From assembly GCA_040219935.1 (NCBI GenBank), contig JAVJUA010000020.1, positions 71,693 through 135,692 on the forward strand: a stretch of DNA of 64,000 nucleotides, written 5' to 3'. Position 1 is the first letter of the stretch; every line of letters begins with the position of its first letter. This document shows, piece by piece, positions 33,811 to 43,413 of the stretch. This stretch comes from UBA7803 sp040219935 (GTDB lineage: Bacteria > Pseudomonadota > Gammaproteobacteria > Pseudomonadales > Azotimanducaceae). Below the pieces are notes generated by a model. That model made no database searches. It had not been told where the DNA came from and saw only the letters and a program-made list of their open reading frames with translations. The position numbers and the translations under genes are program-made.

Positions 33811-35913
33811 ATGCAGTACCCACAGGCCCGACGCCGCACGCCACTTCCGCTCACGGCGCTGCTGCTGGCCGCCATCCTGGCCGGCTGCGGCGGTGGCGGC
33901 GATGACCCGGCTGCCGCCAGCGCCGACCATGAGGCCCGCAAGGCAGCGATGCTGGCGCACATGCAGGCCCACTTCGACACCGAGCCATCCCTGCCGCCGG
34001 CCGTGGGCGAAGCGCTGGAGCGGGGCGAGGTCACCCAGGAGGAAATCGACCGCCGCGCCGCCGCCGGCGAGTACGAGCGCTTCTTCCAGTTCCTGACGCC
34101 GGCCGATCTGCCGGCGGACCTGGCCTGGGAGAACGGCGCCGACCTGCCCGAGGTCGGCAGCCCGGAAGCGCGCCAGGGGGGCACTTTGTACTCGGCGATT
34201 CAGGACTTCCCGCGCACCCTGCGCCTGCTCGGCCCCGATGCCAACGGCAGCTTCCGTCCGTGGCTGCTGGACGACACGGCCATGAACTTCGCCCGCCGCC
34301 ACCCCAACGTCACGACCATCGACGACCAGGGCAACTTCCGCTACTACCCCGGCATCGCCGAGGCCTGGACCATGGACCGGGAGAGCCGGCGCGTGTTCGT
34401 GCGCATCGATCCCGCCGCCCGCTTCAACGACGGCGAGCCCATCACCACCGACGACGTGATGTTCAGCTTCTACTTCTGGCAGCAGCCCTGGGTGCAGGCA
34501 CCCTGGTACAACAACTTCTTCTCGCGCAACTTCGAGCACGTCACCCGCTACGACGAGCACACCTTCAGCGTCACGCTGCCGGAGGCCAAGCCCAACATGA
34601 TCGGCCGCATGCTCGAGCTCGAGCCCATGCCGCTGCACTTCTTCGCCGAGTTCGGCGAAGACTTCGTGCAGCGCTACCAGTGGCGCCACGTGCCGACGTC
34701 GGGCCCGTACCGCATCCGCGAGGAAGACCTGCGCAAGGGGCGCTCCATCACCCTGCGCCAGGTGGACGACTGGTGGGCGCGAGACAAGAAGCACTGGCGC
34801 TACCGCTTCAACCCGGACGCCGTGCACTTCACCGTGATCCGCGACATTGCCAAGGCCTTCGAGGCGTTCCGCAAGGGCGAGCTCGGCATGTTCAACGTCA
34901 CCCTGCCGGAGTACTACTACGAGAAGCTGCCGGCAGACGACGAGCTGCTGAAGAACGGCTACGTGCATCGCGCCGTGTTCTACAACGACACGCCGCGGCC
35001 CACCTACGGGCTGTGGATCAACAGCGGCCGGCCGCTGCTGGACAACCAGGACATCCGCGTCGGCATTCACCACGCCACCAACTGGGAGAAGGTGATCGCC
35101 GAGTACTTCCGCGGCGACTACCAGCGCATGCGCACCTCGGCGGACGGCTACGGCGAGTTCACCCACCCGACGCTGGAAGCGCGGTCGTTCGACGTGGAGG
35201 CGGCGCTGGCTCGCTTTGCTGCCGCCGGCTTCACCCGCCGCGGCCCCGACGGCGTGCTGGTGAACGACGCCGGCACCCGGCTCAGCTTCAACCTGTCCAC
35301 CGGCTACGAAGCGCTGAAGGACGTGCTCACCATCCTGCGGGAGGAGGCGCTGCAGGCCGGCGTCGAGTTCCGCCTCGAGGTGCTCGATGGCACGGCCGCC
35401 TGGAAAAAGGTCCAGGAGAAGCAGCACGACATCGCCTTCTCGGCATTCGCGGTGTCGCCGGAAATGTATCCGCGCTACTGGGAGACGTTCCACTCGGTCA
35501 ACGCCTACGATGTGCCCTGGCTGGCCGACGGCAGCCCCAACCCCGACCGCAAGCTGAAGCCGCAGACCAACAACCTCACCTCCACGGCGCTGCCCGAACT
35601 CGACCGCCGCATCGAGGCCTATCGCGCCAGCGGTGACGTCGAGGAGATGAAGCGTCTGGCCTTCGAGATGGAGCAGATCCTCTACGAGGACGGCGCCTTC
35701 GTGCCCGGCTTCGTGATTCCGTTCTTCCGCACCGCCTACTGGCACTGGGTGCGCTGGCCGGAGGACTTCAACGTCAAGCTCGCCAGCTCAGCCGGCGACC
35801 ACCACCTGTACTGGATCGACGAGTCGGAGCGGGAGCGGGTGCAGCAGGCGCGCCGCGCCGGCGAGGCGCTGCCGGCCAGCGACCGCGTGTTCGATCAGTA
35901 CCGGGTGGAGTGA
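33811..35913 (+). CDS. yejA: Peptide-binding lipoprotein, YejA-like (SBP family 5)
   Basis: 700 residues from the ATG six nt after GCGGAGGA; an ATG at 33784 overlapping yejE lacks this. The lipobox LAGC puts the lipid on Cys26, anchoring the protein. Residues about 30-125 are an extra charged segment not found in E. coli YejA (about 604 residues). The SBP_bac_5 domain follows: GGTLYSAIQDFPRTLR, DGEPITTDDVMFSF, TSGPYRI, RPLLDNQDIRVGIHHATNWE. It captures peptides in the periplasm. Confidence 0.92.
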   Translation: MQYPQARRRTPLPLTALLLAAILAGCGGGGDDPAAASADHEARKAAMLAHMQAHFDTEPSLPPAVGEALERGEVTQEEIDRRAAAGEYERFFQFLTPADLPADLAWENGADLPEVGSPEARQGGTLYSAIQDFPRTLRLLGPDANGSFRPWLLDDTAMNFARRHPNVTTIDDQGNFRYYPGIAEAWTMDRESRRVFVRIDPAARFNDGEPITTDDVMFSFYFWQQPWVQAPWYNNFFSRNFEHVTRYDEHTFSVTLPEAKPNMIGRMLELEPMPLHFFAEFGEDFVQRYQWRHVPTSGPYRIREEDLRKGRSITLRQVDDWWARDKKHWRYRFNPDAVHFTVIRDIAKAFEAFRKGELGMFNVTLPEYYYEKLPADDELLKNGYVHRAVFYNDTPRPTYGLWINSGRPLLDNQDIRVGIHHATNWEKVIAEYFRGDYQRMRTSADGYGEFTHPTLEARSFDVEAALARFAAAGFTRRGPDGVLVNDAGTRLSFNLSTGYEALKDVLTILREEALQAGVEFRLEVLDGTAAWKKVQEKQHDIAFSAFAVSPEMYPRYWETFHSVNAYDVPWLADGSPNPDRKLKPQTNNLTSTALPELDRRIEAYRASGDVEEMKRLAFEMEQILYEDGAFVPGFVIPFFRTAYWHWVRWPEDFNVKLASSAGDHHLYWIDESERERVQQARRAGEALPASDRVFDQYRVE

Positions 35914-36938
35914 CTGCCGTGGCCGGCAACGACGTGGTCCTGGACGTGCGCGACCTGGTGACCGCCTTCGACACCGAGGCGGGACGGGTACGCGCCGTGG
36001 ACGGCGTCAGCTTCACGGTGCGCCGCGGCCGCACCCTGGGCATCGTCGGCGAGTCCGGCTGCGGCAAGACGGTGAGCGCACTCAGCATCATCCGCCTGCT
36101 GCCTCATCCCGCCGCCAGCATCCTGTCCGGCGAGGTGTGGTTCGAGGGCGAAGACCTGGCCGCTGCGCCCATCGAGCGGCTGCACGCGGTGCGCGGCAAT
36201 CGCATCGGCATGATCTTCCAGGAGCCGATGACGGCGCTGAATCCGGTGCAGCCCATCGGCCGGCAGATCGCCGAGAGCCTGGCGCTGCACCGCGGCCTCG
36301 GCGGCCGCGACGCCCTGGAAGCGTGCGTCGAGATGCTGGACAAGGTCGGCATCCCGAGCCCGGAGGTCAGGGTCACCGAGTATCCTCACCAACTCTCCGG
36401 CGGCATGCGCCAGCGGGTGATGATCGCCATGGCGCTGATCTGCTCGCCGTCGCTGGTGATCGCGGACGAGCCCACCACCGCCCTGGACGTCACCATCCAG
36501 GCGCAGATTCTCGACCTGCTGGCGCAGATGCAGACCGATCTCGGCATGAGCATCATGCTGATCACCCACGACCTGGGCGTGATCGCCGAAACCTGCGACG
36601 ACGTGGTGGTCATGTACGCCGGCCGGGTGGCCGAGCAGGGTAGCGTCGAGGCCGTGTTCGGCGCGCCGCGGCACCCCTACACGCGCGGCCTGCTGGCAGC
36701 TATTCCGCGGCTCAGCACGCCGCGCAAGACGCGCCTGCCCACCATCGACGGCATGGTGCCGGCCCTCACCGACATGCCCGAGGGCTGTCGCTTCAACAAC
36801 CGCTGCCCCTACGCCGACGCCGTGTGCACGGCCAGCGACCCGGCGCTGGCCGGCGTGGCCGACGCCCCTGCGCCGGCGCTGCCGCACCGGGTCGCCTGTC
36901 ACCACTGGCGGCGGGTCGCCGCCGGAGCCGGATCGTGA
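35910..36938 (+). CDS. Peptide importer ATPase, DppD/OppD-like
   Basis: 342 residues; GTG overlapping the yejA stop. Walker A GESGCGKT, signature LSGGMRQRVMIAMAL, Walker B LVIADEPTTALD and the switch His in LITHDLG are intact. The C-terminal oligopeptide-transport tail (HPYTRGLLAAIPRL, CRFNNRCPYADAVC) may bind an Fe-S cluster through its cysteines, as in Dpp homologues. It corresponds to the first half of the fused YejF. Confidence 0.95.
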   Translation: MTAVAGNDVVLDVRDLVTAFDTEAGRVRAVDGVSFTVRRGRTLGIVGESGCGKTVSALSIIRLLPHPAASILSGEVWFEGEDLAAAPIERLHAVRGNRIGMIFQEPMTALNPVQPIGRQIAESLALHRGLGGRDALEACVEMLDKVGIPSPEVRVTEYPHQLSGGMRQRVMIAMALICSPSLVIADEPTTALDVTIQAQILDLLAQMQTDLGMSIMLITHDLGVIAETCDDVVVMYAGRVAEQGSVEAVFGAPRHPYTRGLLAAIPRLSTPRKTRLPTIDGMVPALTDMPEGCRFNNRCPYADAVCTASDPALAGVADAPAPALPHRVACHHWRRVAAGAGS

Positions 36939-37921
36939 GCGACCGGCCGCTGCTCGAGGTGGAAGACCTGAAGGTGCACTTTCCGGTGAAGGGCGGCGTG
37001 CTGCTGCGCGCCCGCGCCGTCAACCACGCGGTGGACGGCGTCAGTCTGCACATCGCGCCCGGCGAGACCCTCGGGCTGGTGGGCGAGTCGGGCTGCGGCA
37101 AGTCGACCCTGGGCAAGGCCATCGTCCGCCTGCTGTCCCCGACCGCCGGGCGCATCACCTTCGACGGCCGCGACATTACCCGGCTGTCGCGGCGCGACAT
37201 GAAGCCGATCCGCCGCGACGTGCAGATGATCTTCCAGGACCCGGCAGAGAGCCTGAACAGCCGCCACACGGTGGGCAGCCTGATCGGCGAGGCGTTCGAC
37301 ATCCACCGGGTGGGCGACGACGCCTGGCGGCAGCGGCGGGTCGCCGAACTGCTGGGCCTGGTCGGGCTGCCGGCGGCGGCCGCCGACCGCTTCCCGTTCG
37401 AGTTTTCCGGGGGCCAGCGGCAGCGCATCGGCATCGCCCGCGCCATTGCCCTGGAGCCCAAGCTGGTGGTCTGCGACGAGCCGGTGTCGGCGCTGGACGT
37501 ATCGATCCAGAGCCAGATTCTGAACCTGCTGCTGGACCTGCAGCGCGACATGGGCCTCGCCTATCTGTTCGTGGCCCACGACCTGGCGGTGGTGAAGCAC
37601 ATCAGCGACCGCATCGCCATCATGTATCTGGGCCGGATCATGGAGAGCGGCGGCGCCGACGAGGTCTACGAGCGGCCGCGGCATCCGTACACGCGCGCCC
37701 TGATCGCGGCCATACCGGAGCCCGACCCGGGGCGGCGCGGCCAGTCGCGCACCATCCTGCAGGGCGACGTGCCGAGCCCCATCGCGCCGCCGTCCGGCTG
37801 CGTGTTTCACACCCGCTGCCCCCACGCCGAGGCACGCTGCCGTGCCGAGGTGCCGGTGCTGCGCGACGTCATCGCCCGCGACGGCGGCCGCCACCAGTTG
37901 GCCTGCCACTTCGACCTGTAG
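36935..37921 (+). CDS. Peptide importer ATPase, DppF/OppF-like
   Basis: 328 residues; GTG overlapping the previous stop by 4 nt. Walker A GESGCGKST, signature FSGGQRQRIGIARAI, Walker B LVVCDEPVSALD and the tail HPYTRALIAAIPEPDP with GCVFHTRCPHAEARC. It completes the importer as the second ATPase; in E. coli the two ATPases are one protein (YejF). It converges with the transhydrogenase gene, 13 nt apart. Confidence 0.95.
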   Translation: MSDRPLLEVEDLKVHFPVKGGVLLRARAVNHAVDGVSLHIAPGETLGLVGESGCGKSTLGKAIVRLLSPTAGRITFDGRDITRLSRRDMKPIRRDVQMIFQDPAESLNSRHTVGSLIGEAFDIHRVGDDAWRQRRVAELLGLVGLPAAAADRFPFEFSGGQRQRIGIARAIALEPKLVVCDEPVSALDVSIQSQILNLLLDLQRDMGLAYLFVAHDLAVVKHISDRIAIMYLGRIMESGGADEVYERPRHPYTRALIAAIPEPDPGRRGQSRTILQGDVPSPIAPPSGCVFHTRCPHAEARCRAEVPVLRDVIARDGGRHQLACHFDL

Positions 37922-37934
37922 CCCGCGCGCGGGG

Positions 37935-39320
37935 TCAGAGGCGGCGGGCGGCGTCCAGGGCGGCGACCCGGTAGGCCTCGCCGTAGGTGGGGAAGTTGAA
38001 GACGTTGTCGATGAAGACGTCGACGGCGGCGCCATGGATCAGCGCCATCTGCCCCATGTGCACCAGCTCCGTGGCCTGATCGCCGGCCACGTGCACCCCC
38101 AGCAGGCGCCGGTCGGCGCCCACCACCAGCTTCAGGAAGCCTTCCTGGGTGCCGGCGATGTGGCCCCGGGCGATCTCGGCAAAGCGGGCCACGCCCACCT
38201 GCACGCCGTGGTGGCGGGCGCGCGCGTCGGCCTCGGCAAGGCCCACGCTGGCCAGCTCCGGCACCGCGTAGATGCCGCTCGGGGTGAAGTCGCTGCCGCT
38301 GCCCGGTTCGATGCCGAGCAGATGACAGGCTGCGCGGCGGCCCTGCTCCATGGCCGCCGACGCCAGCGCCGGCGGGCCGATGACGTCGCCGGCGGCGTAG
38401 ATGTGCGCCACCGCGGTCTGGCCCTGGCCGTTGACGGCGATCAGGCCGCGGTCATCGAGGGCGAGTCCGGCCGCGCCGATACCCAGCTCCTCCAGGTCGG
38501 CCACCCGGCCGAGCGCGCACAGCACCTTGTCTGCCGTCAGCGTCACCCCGGATTCCAGCGCCACGCTCACGGCGGCCAGACCGTCGAAGGCGGCGCCGCG
38601 CACCGCGGCATGACCGATGAAGCGGCCGCCCAGGGCGCGAAAGCCCTCCAGAAAGCGGTCGGACAGGTCGACGTCGAGAAAGCCGAGCGGCCGCGGACCG
38701 CGATCCAGCAGGGTCACCTCGACGCCGAGCAGGGCGAACACCGACGCGTACTCACAGGCGATGACGCCGCCGCCCAGCACCAGCAACGACCGCGGCAGGT
38801 AGGGCAGGGTGAGAATCGAGTCGCTGTCGTAGACGTGCTCGTGGTCCACCGGCACCGCGTCGATGCGGCGCGGCACCGAGCCGCCCGCGATCACCACGGC
38901 GCCGGCCTCGAGCCAGGCGCTGCCGCCGTCCAGGCCTCGCAGCCGCAGCCGGTGCGGCGACTCGAAGCGGGCGCGGCCGTGCCAGACGTCGATGCCGTTG
39001 CGACGGAGCTGCTCCGCCATGTAGGCGTCATGGGCCCGCACCACGTCGTCCACCTCGCCGATCAGATCGGCCACGGACACCTGGGAGTCGAGGCGCGCGC
39101 GCTGCAGGCCGCCGGGTCGCCAGCAGCGGCGCAGCGCCCGCTCGCGCAGCGCCTTGCTCGGAATCGTGCCGAACTGCACGCAGGCACCGCCGACGTAGCG
39201 GCGCTGCTCGCAGACGGCCACGCTGAGCCCGCCCTTGGCCGCCTGCACGGCCGCCTTCTGGCCGGCCGGGCCGGCGCCGATCACCACCACGTCGTAGCGC
39301 CGGGTCGCTGGGTCGCTCAT
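37935..39320 (-). CDS. sthA: Soluble pyridine nucleotide transhydrogenase
   Basis: 461 residues (SthA is about 465). The FAD motif DVVVIGAGPAGQKAAVQAAKGG, the GGACVQFGTIPSKALRE segment, the NAD(P) motif LLVLGGGVIACEYASVFALLG and the C-terminal dimer domain are all present. As in SthA, the CxxxxC redox disulfide of lipoamide dehydrogenase is missing. It interconverts NADPH and NADH in the cytoplasm. It lies 5 nt downstream of the HDOD gene. Confidence 0.93.
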   Translation of the reverse strand: MSDPATRRYDVVVIGAGPAGQKAAVQAAKGGLSVAVCEQRRYVGGACVQFGTIPSKALRERALRRCWRPGGLQRARLDSQVSVADLIGEVDDVVRAHDAYMAEQLRRNGIDVWHGRARFESPHRLRLRGLDGGSAWLEAGAVVIAGGSVPRRIDAVPVDHEHVYDSDSILTLPYLPRSLLVLGGGVIACEYASVFALLGVEVTLLDRGPRPLGFLDVDLSDRFLEGFRALGGRFIGHAAVRGAAFDGLAAVSVALESGVTLTADKVLCALGRVADLEELGIGAAGLALDDRGLIAVNGQGQTAVAHIYAAGDVIGPPALASAAMEQGRRAACHLLGIEPGSGSDFTPSGIYAVPELASVGLAEADARARHHGVQVGVARFAEIARGHIAGTQEGFLKLVVGADRRLLGVHVAGDQATELVHMGQMALIHGAAVDVFIDNVFNFPTYGEAYRVAALDAARRL

Positions 39321-39325
39321 GCCGG

Positions 39326-40177
39326 TCACAGCACCATGGACGCCACGGCGGCATCGATGTCGGCCTGGCGGTCGAGCAGAGCCGCGTAATCTTCGGGGTA
39401 GAGGTCGAGCAGGTGCGCGCCGGGCAGCGCCAGCAGCGCCGCCAGCGCCTCGTCGCGGCTGCCGTCCGCGCGCGAAAGCCGCGCGCCGCAGGCGGTGGCC
39501 GCCACCAGCTCGGCGTGGCGGCCGGCAGCGGCCGGGTCGGTCAGGTGCTCGATGGCGGCGCACACCGGCAGCGGCAGCGCCCAGGTCCAGGCCAGGGCCA
39601 CGCCGGCGGCACGCTGGTGCCGGTCCACCAGCGCGATCGCGGCGGCGGCGTCCAGCCCGGGGCGGCGGATGCCGAGCTGCTGCAGCACCAGCGGCGCGCC
39701 GAGCCGGTGCAGCAGCCCGCACAGATAACCGAGCTCCACGCTTCTGCGCGCCGCCCGAGCCACCTCCTTGGTCCACAGGGCGGCGGCCAGGGCCTGGCGC
39801 CAGAGCTGGTCCACGAGTTCCGGATGCGGCCCTTCACGGAACAGGCTGCCCTTCAGCGACGCGGACAGGGCGATCTCGCGGATGCGCGCCATGCCCAGCC
39901 GGGCAATGGCCTGCTGCAGCGACACGATCTCGATGCTGCCGCGAAAGGCGGCGCTGTTGCTGACCCGCAACAGGTAGGAGGCCAGGCTCTGATCCTGCTG
40001 GATCAGCACCGCCAGCCGCGCCGCGTCGGCGCGCTCGTCCACGGACGAGGCCATGACTTCCGCCGCCACGTTGGGCAGCACCGGCAGCGTCAGGCGGCCT
40101 TCGGCGATGTCGGCGCCGATCTCGGCACCGAGCCGCGCCAGCACGTCCGGCTGCTCGACCTCGACAGAGCGCATCAT
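39326..40177 (-). CDS. HDOD-domain protein
   Basis: 283 residues starting MMRSVEVEQPDVL. The HDOD domain (about 25-225) shows LPVLPNVAAEVM, LIQQDQSLASYLLRVSNSAAFRG and IVSLQQAIARLGMARIREIALSAS. The domain lacks the HD metal residues and is used in signalling and regulation in many proteobacteria. No effector domain is attached. It probably shares a transcript with sthA. Confidence 0.9.
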   Translation of the reverse strand: MMRSVEVEQPDVLARLGAEIGADIAEGRLTLPVLPNVAAEVMASSVDERADAARLAVLIQQDQSLASYLLRVSNSAAFRGSIEIVSLQQAIARLGMARIREIALSASLKGSLFREGPHPELVDQLWRQALAAALWTKEVARAARRSVELGYLCGLLHRLGAPLVLQQLGIRRPGLDAAAAIALVDRHQRAAGVALAWTWALPLPVCAAIEHLTDPAAAGRHAELVAATACGARLSRADGSRDEALAALLALPGAHLLDLYPEDYAALLDRQADIDAAVASMVL

Positions 40178-40323
40178 CCAGCAAATCCGGGTCGCAACGA
40201 TGTCACTAAGGATAGTCGAGGCATCCGGGCCTGCCTGCCACCTGCGTCGCAATGGCGCTCCCGCACCGTGGCCAGCGCCGGGTCGGCGCGGTATCGTCGC
40301 CCGGCAGCAGCCGTGGAACATGC

Positions 40324-42981
40324 ATGATGAGCACCTGGATCAAGATCCTCCTTGGAGCATCGGCGGCGGCGCTGGCGCTGTTCGTTGCGCTGGTGGCCTA
40401 CGTGGCGCTGGTGGTGGAGCCCGACGACTTCCGGCCGCTGATCGTCGATGCGGTGACGGCAAACACCGGACGCAGCTTCGAGCTCGACAGCGGCCTCGGC
40501 CTCGGCTTCGTGCCCTGCTGCAGCATCACCCTGGGCGGCGCCGCCCTGGGCAACCCGGAAGGCTTTCCGGACGAGGATTTCGCCCGCATCGACGGCGCCG
40601 CGCTGAGCCTGCGCATCTGGCCCCTGATCACCCGCCAGGCGGTGGAGATCGGCGGCGTCACCCTGAACGGGCTGGCCATGAATCTGGTGCGCCTGCCGGA
40701 CGGCCGCGACAACTGGACCTTCGACGTCGCCACCCCGGCGCCGGCCGCCGACCCGGACGCAGCCGGCGCGCCGACCGACCTGCGCATCGACGACGTACGG
40801 GTGCGGGACGGCGCGGTGCGCTACGACGATCGGCAATCCGGCCAGGCCTATGCCGCCACCGGCCTGCGGATCGACGCCGAGCAGGTTCGCTACGCCGACG
40901 CCCTGCAGGTTCAGGCGCCCGCCCTCCAGGTCACCGTGACCGGCAGCGGCCTGCCGGAAGGCGGCGTCAGGGTCACCGTGGCCGCCCGGGAGGTTGCCAT
41001 GACGCCGGGCGAGGCCATGGCCGCGGCCATCAGCGCCGGCCGTGCAGAGATCGAGGCCGCCGGCGCTACCCTGACTTTCACGGCCGACGGCCGCGCCGCC
41101 GCCGGCAGCGATGGCGCGCTGGCCGGCACCTTCACCCTGGACCCGTTGTCGCCCCGGGACCTGCTGGGCACGCTGAACGGCAACGGCTACCAGCCGGCCG
41201 ACCCCGCCGCCCTGAATCGGCTGTCGGCCCGGGGAAGCTGGCAGCTATCCGGCACCGCCCTGACCGTCGATGGGCTGGAGGTGCGCCTGGACGACACCCT
41301 GCTCACGGGCAGCCTCGGCATGGACGACCTCGGCGCCGGCCGCGTCCGCGCGCAACTGGCCGTCGACGCCATCGACATCGACCGATACCTGAGCGCGCCG
41401 GCGCCGGCCGCGGCCGCCGGCGCCGCGCCCGCGGAGCCCACGGTGATCCCGCTGGCGATGCTGGCAGACCTGGACGTGGATGCCCGTCTGCAGATCGGCC
41501 GCTTGCGGGTTTCCGGCATCGAGGTCGGCAACGCCACCGCCGCACTCACCGCCGCGGGCGGCTCCGCCGCCGTGAAGCTGGACGCCGGTGTCGGCGGCGG
41601 CACCCTGGCCGTGGACGGCGAGGGCACCGTGGGCGGCGAGGCGCCGCGACTGGCCGGCACGCTGCGCGCCGACGGGATCTCGCCCCGGGCCGTGCTCACC
41701 GCGCTCGGCGCAGCGCCGGACACCGCCGACCCGGCCGCGCTGACCCGGCTGTCGGGACAGAGCCGCTGGCGCCTCGAGCCCGGCAGCCTCGCCCTGGAGG
41801 CGATGGCCTGGCAGCTCGACCAGAGCCGGCTCACCGGCAACCTCCGGGTGGTGGACTTCGACGGCCCGGGGCTGCGCTTCGAGATCGACGTCGACCGCTT
41901 CGATCTCGATGCCTACCTGCCGCCCGAGGCTGACGACCCCCAGGGCACGGCCACCGACACCGCCGTGCCCGTAGAGCTGATCCGGCCGCTGGACGTTGCC
42001 GGCAGGCTGCGCGCGGGCACCCTGATCGCCTCCGGCCTGACCCTGACCGACGTCGCCGCCGACGTCACCGCCCGCGGCGGCGTGTTGCGTCTCGACCCGC
42101 TGCGCGCCGCCCTCTATGGCGGCGAGTACCGCGGCACCATCGTGGTCGACGCCACCGGTTCCAAGGCGGCGCTGACCCTGGCCCAATCGGTGACCTCGGT
42201 GCAGGTGGCCGAGGTGCTGCGTGGCTGGTTCGACACCGACCTGCTGGCGGGCTCCCTGTCCTTCAACCTGGACGGCAGCGGCACCGGCAACACCGTCACC
42301 GAGCTGCTGCGCGGCATCGGCGCCGACGTCACCATGAACCTGAGCGACGGCGTCTACCGGGGCGCCGATCTGCTCTACGAGTTCAGGCGCGCGCGGGCGC
42401 TGTTCCGCAACGAGCCGGCGCCGGCCGAGTCGGGGCGCGGTGAGACGCCCATCCGGGCGCTGTCGCTGGCCGGCCAGCTCGTGGACGGCGTGCTGAAGAG
42501 CGACCAGATTCGCGCCGAAACGCCGTATCTGAGGCTGCTGGGCAGCGGCGGCCTCAACCTGATCGACCTGGCCCTGGACTACAAGCTCGACGCCGAGCTG
42601 CTGCAGAGCGCCGACACCGCCGGCGGCGGCCTGCAGGACCTGCTCGGCAACGCCGTGCCGCTGACCCTGACCGGACCCGTCACCGCGCCCCGGGTGGGCA
42701 TCGACCTGAAAGGCATGGTCACCACCCGCCTGCGCGATACCGTGCAGCAGCGGGCGCGCGATGCGCTGCTGGAGCGCCTGGCCCCGCGCCAGGAGGCGCC
42801 CGCCGCGGCGCCGGACGCGAGCGCGCCGGAGGCTGGCGCAGCGCAGGCCGAGCCGGCACCAGCGGCCGAGCCTGCACCCGAGACCAAGGCACCGTCGGCC
42901 CGCGACCTGCTGAAGCGGGGGCTGCGCGACCTGATCCGCCCGCCGGCCGAGGAGCCGCCGCCCGCGCCCGAGAGTGGCTGA
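40324..42981 (+). CDS. AsmA-family envelope protein
   Basis: 885 residues. An N-terminal membrane anchor (WIKILLGASAAALALFVALVAYVALVV) is followed by a long repetitive beta region typical of AsmA/YhjG, with the C-terminal AsmA motif LDPLRAALYGGEYRG, then a helical region and an Ala/Pro/Glu-rich low-complexity tail (about 825-885). Such proteins bridge the periplasm and are linked to phospholipid transport and outer-membrane homeostasis. Start at the first of two consecutive ATGs. Confidence 0.9.
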   Translation: MMSTWIKILLGASAAALALFVALVAYVALVVEPDDFRPLIVDAVTANTGRSFELDSGLGLGFVPCCSITLGGAALGNPEGFPDEDFARIDGAALSLRIWPLITRQAVEIGGVTLNGLAMNLVRLPDGRDNWTFDVATPAPAADPDAAGAPTDLRIDDVRVRDGAVRYDDRQSGQAYAATGLRIDAEQVRYADALQVQAPALQVTVTGSGLPEGGVRVTVAAREVAMTPGEAMAAAISAGRAEIEAAGATLTFTADGRAAAGSDGALAGTFTLDPLSPRDLLGTLNGNGYQPADPAALNRLSARGSWQLSGTALTVDGLEVRLDDTLLTGSLGMDDLGAGRVRAQLAVDAIDIDRYLSAPAPAAAAGAAPAEPTVIPLAMLADLDVDARLQIGRLRVSGIEVGNATAALTAAGGSAAVKLDAGVGGGTLAVDGEGTVGGEAPRLAGTLRADGISPRAVLTALGAAPDTADPAALTRLSGQSRWRLEPGSLALEAMAWQLDQSRLTGNLRVVDFDGPGLRFEIDVDRFDLDAYLPPEADDPQGTATDTAVPVELIRPLDVAGRLRAGTLIASGLTLTDVAADVTARGGVLRLDPLRAALYGGEYRGTIVVDATGSKAALTLAQSVTSVQVAEVLRGWFDTDLLAGSLSFNLDGSGTGNTVTELLRGIGADVTMNLSDGVYRGADLLYEFRRARALFRNEPAPAESGRGETPIRALSLAGQLVDGVLKSDQIRAETPYLRLLGSGGLNLIDLALDYKLDAELLQSADTAGGGLQDLLGNAVPLTLTGPVTAPRVGIDLKGMVTTRLRDTVQQRARDALLERLAPRQEAPAAAPDASAPEAGAAQAEPAPAAEPAPETKAPSARDLLKRGLRDLIRPPAEEPPPAPESG

Positions 42982-43008
42982 GCCGAGCCCTGCGACCAGA
43001 GACACCGC

Positions 43009-43041
43009 TTGACACCCTTCAATATTTCAATATTATTCGAA
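43009..43041 (+). promoter_or_regulatory. arsR promoter with overlapping operator
   Basis: A perfect -35 TTGACA (43009-43014), 16-bp spacer and -10 TATTAT (43031-43036) form the best sigma70 promoter of the window. Between and over them lie two AATATT palindromes 8 bp apart (43021-43026, 43029-43034) and a TTCGAA (43036-43041), an AT-rich island in a 70 % GC region. ArsR-type repressors bind such repeats. The -10 ends 7 nt before the ATG at 43044. Confidence 0.8.
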
Positions 43042-43043
43042 TC

Positions 43044-43382
43044 ATGAAATCAGAAGCCGCCATCAAGGCCCTCGCCGCCCTCTCCCAGGAGACCCGGCTC
43101 GGCATCTTCCGCGCCCTGGTGCGGGCCCACGATCCCGAGCCCGGGAGCGGCGGGCTGCCGGCCGGCGCCATCGCCGAGGCGCTGTCGGTCAGCCCGACGA
43201 CGCTGTCCTTCCACCTGAAGGAGCTGGCCAACGCCGGCCTGGTGCGCAGCCGCCGCGAGGGCCGCTCCATCGTCTACAGGGCCGACCTGGAGACCATGCG
43301 GGCGCTGACCGGGTTTCTGCTCGAAGACTGCTGCCAGGGCGCGTGCGGCACCATGTCGGCCGCCGCGGCCTGCAGCGCCTGA
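43044..43382 (+). CDS. arsR: ArsR-family arsenic-responsive repressor
   Basis: 112 residues. Winged helix-turn-helix with LSQETRLGIFRALV, IAEALSVSPTTLSFHLKELANAGLV and the wing REGRSIVYRAD. The C-terminal cysteines Cys96, Cys97 and Cys101 (EDCCQGACG) resemble the Acidithiobacillus-type As(III) site (Cys95/96/102) rather than the CxCxxC site of E. coli ArsR. It should repress its own promoter and release on binding As(III) or methyl-As(III). The ATG lies about where transcription starts, so there is no room for a ribosome site. arsI follows 31 bp on. Confidence 0.93.
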   Translation: MKSEAAIKALAALSQETRLGIFRALVRAHDPEPGSGGLPAGAIAEALSVSPTTLSFHLKELANAGLVRSRREGRSIVYRADLETMRALTGFLLEDCCQGACGTMSAAAACSA

Positions 43383-43413
43383 CCTTGATTCGAAACGTTG
43401 AGGAGATGTGATC

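Noticed and set aside
37935..39320. Dihydrolipoamide dehydrogenase
   Set aside because: The redox CxxxxC pair is missing (GGACVQFGTIPSK), as in the soluble transhydrogenase.
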